Of a stretch of DNA of 64,000 nucleotides, positions 60,183 through 64,000 are shown one piece after another. Below the pieces are notes generated by a model that was not told the origin of the DNA, ran no database searches, and saw only the letters and a list, made by a program, of their open reading frames with translations. This stretch comes from Flavobacteriales bacterium UBA6057. GTDB taxonomy: Bacteria; Bacteroidota; Bacteroidia; Flavobacteriales_G; Salibacteraceae. Positions within the stretch are counted from its first letter, which is position 1, and each line of letters begins with the position of its first letter. The stretch covers positions 62,001-126,000 of the forward strand of contig DIYJ01000004.1 in NCBI GenBank assembly GCA_002428995.1. The letters are read 5' to 3'. The position numbers and the translations under genes are program-made.

Positions 60183-60848
60183 ATGAGTCAGAACAATAAG
60201 CATAGCAATCATCCATATGACACTCAGACACTGAGTGACTTCCTGGCCGGGCGCTTACCGGAGGATCAGGCGAAGGAAATAGAAGCAGCCCTCGAGCATG
60301 ATCCTCTGCTATTGGCTGCACTGGAAGAAATGGATAAGTCGGGTGTTGGGCCGGATGATCTGTCCAGCAAAGTCTCTGATTTTGAAAAGCAGATGCTTCG
60401 GGAAGTTCGGGGTCGTGCCAAGCGAGAAAAGGGTGGAGGAACGGTTTGGATTCGGTATGCTGCATCTATTGTTCTGGTGCTGGGCATTGCTTCCGTACTC
60501 TGGATGACAGCAGGCACTGACAACGGTGCGCGGTTTGAACCCTATGTGTTGCAAAGTGATGCCATGAGAGGTGGTGAAGCCCAGGAAGATCAGGCGGAGG
60601 AGGCCTTTAAACTTTATCACCAGGAACGCTACAGCGAAGCGATTGATCTGTTCGAACAGCTACCTGAGGATCATCCAAAACGAGAGCGCATCCTGCTGCT
60701 ACATGCGCATGCTTTGCTGGCTGAAGGTCGTTTGAACGAAGCTAAGCCGCTGTTGGAGTTTATGCTGGCCCGTGAAGATTGGTTCCTCTACCAGCAGGAA
60801 GCCGAGCGTGGAATGCGCTATGTGGAAGAGCATTCAGATAGCAAATGA
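60183..60848 (+). CDS. Single-pass TPR protein, candidate anti-sigma factor
   Basis: 221 aa. A cytoplasmic N-terminus (~1-88) contains LSDFLAGRLPEDQAKEIEAA, which resembles the sigma-binding segment of zf-HC2-type anti-sigma factors but lacks Cys/His. One membrane helix follows (~89-110), then a periplasmic part with two or three TPR-like repeats (KLYHQERYSEAIDLFEQLPE, ALLAEGRLNEAKPLLEFM). It starts 4 nt after the sigma gene, which is the usual sigma/anti-sigma layout. The periplasmic TPR could contact the exported TPR-CHAT protease. This pairing is inference. Confidence 0.75.
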   Translation: MSQNNKHSNHPYDTQTLSDFLAGRLPEDQAKEIEAALEHDPLLLAALEEMDKSGVGPDDLSSKVSDFEKQMLREVRGRAKREKGGGTVWIRYAASIVLVLGIASVLWMTAGTDNGARFEPYVLQSDAMRGGEAQEDQAEEAFKLYHQERYSEAIDLFEQLPEDHPKRERILLLHAHALLAEGRLNEAKPLLEFMLAREDWFLYQQEAERGMRYVEEHSDSK

Positions 60849-60893
60849 CAAGCCCGTCAGATCGAACTATTTGCCGGAGCTTGCAATGCGCAA

Positions 60894-61091
60894 TCAGCTC
60901 TCAGAATCCTCAATGATCTTCTTCACCTGCTCCTCTGTAGAGCGAAGCTTGTTCTGGCAGTAGGTGAGCAATTTAGAGGCTCGCTCTACCTTCTTGCTCA
61001 GGTCATCCATGGATACAGACTCGCTTTCCAGTTCTTCAAGGATCTTTTGCAGCTCCTTGAAGGCGCTTTCATAAGATTCGATTTCAGCCAT
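60894..61091 (-). CDS. xseB: Exodeoxyribonuclease VII small subunit
   Basis: 65 aa from ATG 61091, overlapping the xseA stop by 8 nt; a longer frame adds three residues. Typical XseB helical hairpin with SYESAFKELQKILEELES and a coiled-coil LTYCQNKLRSTEEQVKKI. It binds the large subunit in several copies. Coupled with xseA. Confidence 0.9.
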   Translation of the reverse strand: MAEIESYESAFKELQKILEELESESVSMDDLSKKVERASKLLTYCQNKLRSTEEQVKKIIEDSES

Positions 61092-62466
61092 TGGGATCAA
61101 AGGTATTCACTGTGCTTTCTATGACGCCTTTTGCGGTGTGGGTTTTCAATACATCGCCTTCCTTGGGTGCTGCGTCCGCTCCGAGTATGAGTCCATCTTT
61201 GGTAGTGATGCTGTAGCCTCGGGCGAGTGTGTTTTCTGGTTGGAGAAGGGTTACCACTTTTTCCAGTCCAGCGAGCTTATGTTGTTCTGAAAGAATCACA
61301 CGCGATGCGAGCTCATTCACCTGAACACCTTGAATGCTCAATCGCTTATCCTCGTTGCTAATCAATTGAAGCCCGCTTTCTCGGATGGCGTTTGTTCTGC
61401 GATTCAGCTCTTTGCGATGCAAGTCCAGTGTCTTCTGAGGCGAGGTTTTTAAAACCCATTGCATGATCTCCAGAGCATTCTTGTTATCAGAAACCGTGGT
61501 GGAGACACTGTGTTTCAAATTCATGGCGGCTTCGCTGGTTTGTATCTTCTTCAGTTCGAGCAGTCGTTGAGATTCTCGTACAATCCGGTTGCTCAGCTCG
61601 ATCATACCAGCTTCGTAGTTGATCAGGCGCTGGATCAAAAACTGAGCGGCTGCTGTTGGTGTTTTGAGGCGTGTATGAGCGACAAGGTCTGCTACGGTCA
61701 CATCCGTTTCGTGGCCAATACCAGTGAGCACAGGCAACCGAAGCTGAGCGATACACGAAGCGATGGCGAAGGAATTGAAAACTTCCAGGTCAAACTTGGA
61801 ACCTCCGCCACGAATCAAAACGATCACATCCACATCATAGGTAGCGGCTTCCTTTAATTGCGCGACAATTTCCACTTCGGCCTGCTCTCCCTGTACGGAA
61901 GTGGGAAAGGTTTTGACGAGGAACTTGTAGTCGTATCCATTGCGCTCCAGGTGCTGGGTGAAATCTTCATAGCCCGAAGTGCCGGGAGAGGCTGCCAGGC
62001 CAATGCGTGTTGGTACTGTTGGGATGTTGTGTTCAGCATTCAGCTCCAGCAACCCCAGTTCCTTCAGTTTTTGAAGGGTTTCCTGCTTCTTCTTTTCCAG
62101 TTCGCCCAGGGAATAGGTTGGATCAACATCATGAATGATGAGCTTCATGCCATACACCTCATGGTATTCTACGGTCACCTGGAAGAGCACCTTCGCACCC
62201 TGCTTCAAAATGTTTTGTGCATCCCCGCCTAGCTTTTCCCGCAGAACGGCCAGCTGACGCGCCCAAATCACGGCCTGCATGCTTGCGATGGTCACATCAT
62301 CTTTGGTCTCTGTTAGTTGCAGGTAGGCATGGTTCTTCGCATTGATCTGCGCGATCTCTGCTGTTACCCACAACCGCTTACCCTGAATCCTGCGCTCGAT
62401 GTACCTGCGCAGGCCATTGCATAGTTCGTAAAGGGTGATGGTATTGTTTTCGGGGGCAGCTTGCAT
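61084..62466 (-). CDS. xseA: Exodeoxyribonuclease VII large subunit
   Basis: 460 aa. N-terminal OB fold (ITLYELCNGLRRYIERRIQG, RLWVTAEIAQI), then the catalytic core with LAASPGTSGYEDF, VIVLIRGGGSKFDLEVFN and LTGIGHETDVTVADLVAHTR, a coiled-coil region and the end AKGVIESTVN. It degrades single-stranded DNA processively in either direction. The xseA-xseB order with an 8-nt overlap is standard. Confidence 0.95.
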   Translation of the reverse strand: MQAAPENNTITLYELCNGLRRYIERRIQGKRLWVTAEIAQINAKNHAYLQLTETKDDVTIASMQAVIWARQLAVLREKLGGDAQNILKQGAKVLFQVTVEYHEVYGMKLIIHDVDPTYSLGELEKKKQETLQKLKELGLLELNAEHNIPTVPTRIGLAASPGTSGYEDFTQHLERNGYDYKFLVKTFPTSVQGEQAEVEIVAQLKEAATYDVDVIVLIRGGGSKFDLEVFNSFAIASCIAQLRLPVLTGIGHETDVTVADLVAHTRLKTPTAAAQFLIQRLINYEAGMIELSNRIVRESQRLLELKKIQTSEAAMNLKHSVSTTVSDNKNALEIMQWVLKTSPQKTLDLHRKELNRRTNAIRESGLQLISNEDKRLSIQGVQVNELASRVILSEQHKLAGLEKVVTLLQPENTLARGYSITTKDGLILGADAAPKEGDVLKTHTAKGVIESTVNTFDPNG

Positions 62467-62569
62467 GTGCTTTCGGCCTGAGCGAATCTGTTTATAGATA
62501 AAGCGGGGAAGTTAAAGTCTTGCCTGTAGCCAGCCATCATTTGTCACCAAACTCTTGGTCTAGAAGCAT

Positions 62570-62598
62570 AAAAAAAGCCTCATCAATTGTGATGAGGC
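62570..62598 (-). terminator. Terminator of the distal tRNA-Asp repeat unit
   Basis: GCCTCATCA (62577-62585) and TGATGAGGC (62590-62598), a perfect 9-bp stem with loop ATTG. Seven T residues follow on the minus strand. Confidence 0.85.
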
Positions 62599-62741
62599 TT
62601 TCTTAAATGTTGGCGGTCCGGACGAGAATCCCTTCGATTCGCTCATACTTCGCTCACTCAGGGTTAACTTCTCGTCTCGTTATTTCCCTGATGAGTTTTG
62701 CGCAAAAAAAAAGCTTCACCATTGGATGAAGCTTTTGTCGT
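62599..62741 (-). repeat. tRNA-Asp 3'-fragment repeat unit
   Basis: The plus-strand string TGGCGGTCCGGACGAGA at 62611-62627 is an exact copy of the tRNA-Asp 3' end at 62742-62758 (CCA, acceptor and part of the T-stem), 131 bp away. Between them lie a terminator (62704-62733) and a REP-like core with AACTTCTCG, also found in the tRNA-Lys units. The copy is followed by its own terminator on the minus strand. Confidence 0.8.
62704..62733 (-). terminator. Terminator of tRNA-Asp
   Basis: AGCTTCA (62712-62718) and TGAAGCT (62727-62733) form the stem. Nine T residues follow on the minus strand. It is 8 nt beyond the CCA end. Confidence 0.85.
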
Positions 62742-62818
62742 TGGCGGTCCGGACGAGACTCGAACTCGCGACCCCCTGCGTGACAGGCAGGTATTCTAAC
62801 CAACTGAACTACCGGACC
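62742..62818 (-). tRNA. tRNA-Asp (anticodon GTC)
   Basis: A complete cloverleaf on the minus strand: acceptor GGTCCGG/CCGGACC, D-arm GTTC/GAAT region with AGTTGGTTA, anticodon stem CCTGC/GCAGG with loop CTGTCAC, T-arm GCGAG/CTCGT with TTCGAGT, discriminator G. The CCA is encoded (62742-62744), unlike in tRNA-Lys. Confidence 0.96.
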
Positions 62819-62967
62819 AAAAGAACTTTTCCTTTGAAAAGGAGGGCAAAAGTAACCAAATCGGGATTTCACGCAAGCAGAAATTTCAATATCCTGAAAT
62901 TCATCTGCTTTTTTGAATTAACCCCTTGTGAGGTAAGTGATTAGCCCTCTCTCAAAATGGACAAACT

Positions 62968-63807
62968 CTATTTGTTGTCTTGCATGTGCACATCCACCTG
63001 TGGGAATGGAATAGTGATGGAAGCAGCGTCAAGTGCTTCTTTTCCAGCTTCATAGATGCCGAAATAGACATCCCAGTAATCTTCCGGCTTCGCATAAGGG
63101 CGAACAGCAAGATTTACGGAGCTGTCTCCCAATTCAACCACACCTACAAAAGGTGCAGGATTCTTCAAGACTTTAGGATCGGCTTCCATGGCTGCCATCA
63201 GCACGTTGCGCGCCTTTTTGATGTCGCTGTCATAGCTGATTCCCATCACGAGATCGACACGTATCATCCCTTCTACGGTGTAGTTGGTGATGTTGCCATT
63301 GGAGATGGCTCCATTGGGAATGATCACTGTCTTGTTGTCGGGAGTAAGCAGTATGGTCACGAAAATCTGGATCTCCTTTACCACACCGAGATGCCCCTGA
63401 GCTTCGATCAGGTCGTCTACCCGATAAGGCTTAAAGATCAGGATCAACACTCCTCCGGCAAAGTTCTGTAGCGTTCCCTGAAGCGCTAAGCCCACTGCCA
63501 AACCAGCAGCACCCAGTACTGCGACAAATGAAGTGGTTTCGATGCCGAGCATACCTGCTACTGTGATCACCAGGACAACCTTCAGCAGGATGTCGAGCAT
63601 GGAGCGGAGGAAGGGACGCAATGAAGGATCCAGTGCTCTCTTTTCCATCACGCGGTCGCTGAGCCGCACCATTCGACCAACGATCCAAAGACCGATGATC
63701 AGTACAATGATGGCGGTGAGGATATTCATACCGTGCTCAATGGCAAAGTCGATCATCTTTTGACCGTAGCTGCCCATTTCGTTTACTGAGTTTGTGATTT
63801 CTTCCAT
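62968..63807 (-). CDS. MscS-family mechanosensitive channel
   Basis: 279 aa. Three membrane helices (~23-45, 65-90, 93-125). The pore helix and first beta domain read VLGAAGLAVGLALQGTLQ, NFAGGVLILIFKPYRVDD. The cytoplasmic vestibule follows and ends HMQDNK. It opens under membrane tension to release solutes on hypo-osmotic shock. A paralogous C-terminus begins 12 bp upstream (63820), so the two channels are in tandem. Confidence 0.93.
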   Translation of the reverse strand: MEEITNSVNEMGSYGQKMIDFAIEHGMNILTAIIVLIIGLWIVGRMVRLSDRVMEKRALDPSLRPFLRSMLDILLKVVLVITVAGMLGIETTSFVAVLGAAGLAVGLALQGTLQNFAGGVLILIFKPYRVDDLIEAQGHLGVVKEIQIFVTILLTPDNKTVIIPNGAISNGNITNYTVEGMIRVDLVMGISYDSDIKKARNVLMAAMEADPKVLKNPAPFVGVVELGDSSVNLAVRPYAKPEDYWDVYFGIYEAGKEALDAASITIPFPQVDVHMQDNK

Positions 63808-63819
63808 GATTTGGTGTCT

Positions 63820-64000
63820 TTATTTCATTTGGTCAACGTGAACATCCATTTGCGGATAGGGAATGCTGATTCCTTCAGCATCAAAGCGCTTCTTCACAGC
63901 TTCGATCATGTCGAAGTGAATGCCCCAATAGTCAGCTGAGTCAGCCCAAACTCTTACAGTGATATTTACTGAGCTATCCGCCAGTTCACCTACGCGCACA
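63820..64000 (-). CDS. Second MscS-family channel (C-terminus only; 5' part outside window)
   Basis: The last ~59 residues of a protein on the minus strand: VRVGELADSSVNITVRVWAD, then SADYWGIHFDMIEAVKKRFD, ending MDVHVDQMK before TAA. The pattern (ELADSSVN, YW, IPFPQ-like IPYPQMDVH) matches the end of the neighbouring MscS gene, so it is a tandem paralogue truncated by the window edge. Confidence 0.85.
   Translation of the reverse strand, partial: VRVGELADSSVNITVRVWADSADYWGIHFDMIEAVKKRFDAEGISIPYPQMDVHVDQMK

Noticed and set aside
54844..60848. Type III-E CRISPR Craspase locus
   Set aside because: TPR-CHAT and sigma factor are present, but there is no gRAMP/Cas7-11, Csx30 homologue, cas1 or repeat array in the window.
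62654..62944. 72-codon frames on both strands
   Set aside because: They overlap tRNA-Asp and its repeat unit; not credible proteins.

Overview
The window is a chromosomal stretch from a member of the Bacteroidota. The signs are an ECF sigma/FecR/TonB-receptor triplet with an STN domain, promoter-like TTTG and TAnnTTTG elements, a type IX secretion sorting domain, a GWxTD protein, and small families typical of the phylum (DUF6503, Lacal_2735-like, HisKA_2/LytTR two-component pairs). Lineage below phylum cannot be fixed from the sequence; a Flavobacteriales-like or Saprospiria-like marine organism is a reasonable guess. Coding density is high. Both window edges cut genes: a histidine kinase on the left and an MscS channel on the right.

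Layout. 1-2.8 kb: sensor kinase, LytTR regulator and a membrane class III nucleotide cyclase. 3.3-7.9 kb: cell-surface signalling and uptake unit (sigma, FecR, TonB receptor). 8-10.4 kb: tRNA-Lys with an array of ~130-bp units downstream, each carrying a tRNA 3'-end fragment and a terminator hairpin, with an exported beta-propeller-like lipoprotein gene in the middle. 10.4-13.9 kb: GWxTD protein, a hairpin-dense non-coding stretch, a 55-residue protein, RidA and PabA/TrpG. 13.9-21.4 kb: DUF547/beta-barrel fusion divergent from an oxidoreductase, iron-sulfur membrane protein, MORN-like protein and two glycosyltransferases. 21.5-34 kb: FKBP lipoprotein, paired outer-membrane paralogues, SDR/TetR operon, GDPD, DinB, a PadR/HAAS unit that has been duplicated, small lipoproteins, thioredoxin, AraC regulator and a T9SS-sorted propeller. 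34-40 kb: uvrB and uvrA around two other genes.

From 53.3 kb down to 37.2 kb everything is on the minus strand: an OlsF-like acyltransferase, an arsenosugar-type cluster, then an exopolysaccharide block (asparagine synthase, GT4, Wza-like, Wzc-like BY-kinase with a Tyr-Gly tail, RfbC, WecA-like), a lytic transglycosylase and uvrA, with several overlapping genes. 53.4-60.9 kb holds small exported proteins and a striking module: a DUF11-type membrane-anchored protein and an exported TPR-CHAT protease on one side, divergent from an ECF-like sigma factor and a single-pass TPR protein that looks like its anti-sigma factor. 60.9-64 kb: xseB/xseA, tRNA-Asp with its own tRNA-fragment repeat, and two tandem MscS channels.

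Most promising for follow-up: the CHAT/sigma module, the tRNA-3'-fragment repeats at two unrelated tRNA genes with the same unit length, and the structured RNA candidates between 12.2 and 12.65 kb. All family names come from reading the proteins by eye; no database search was possible.
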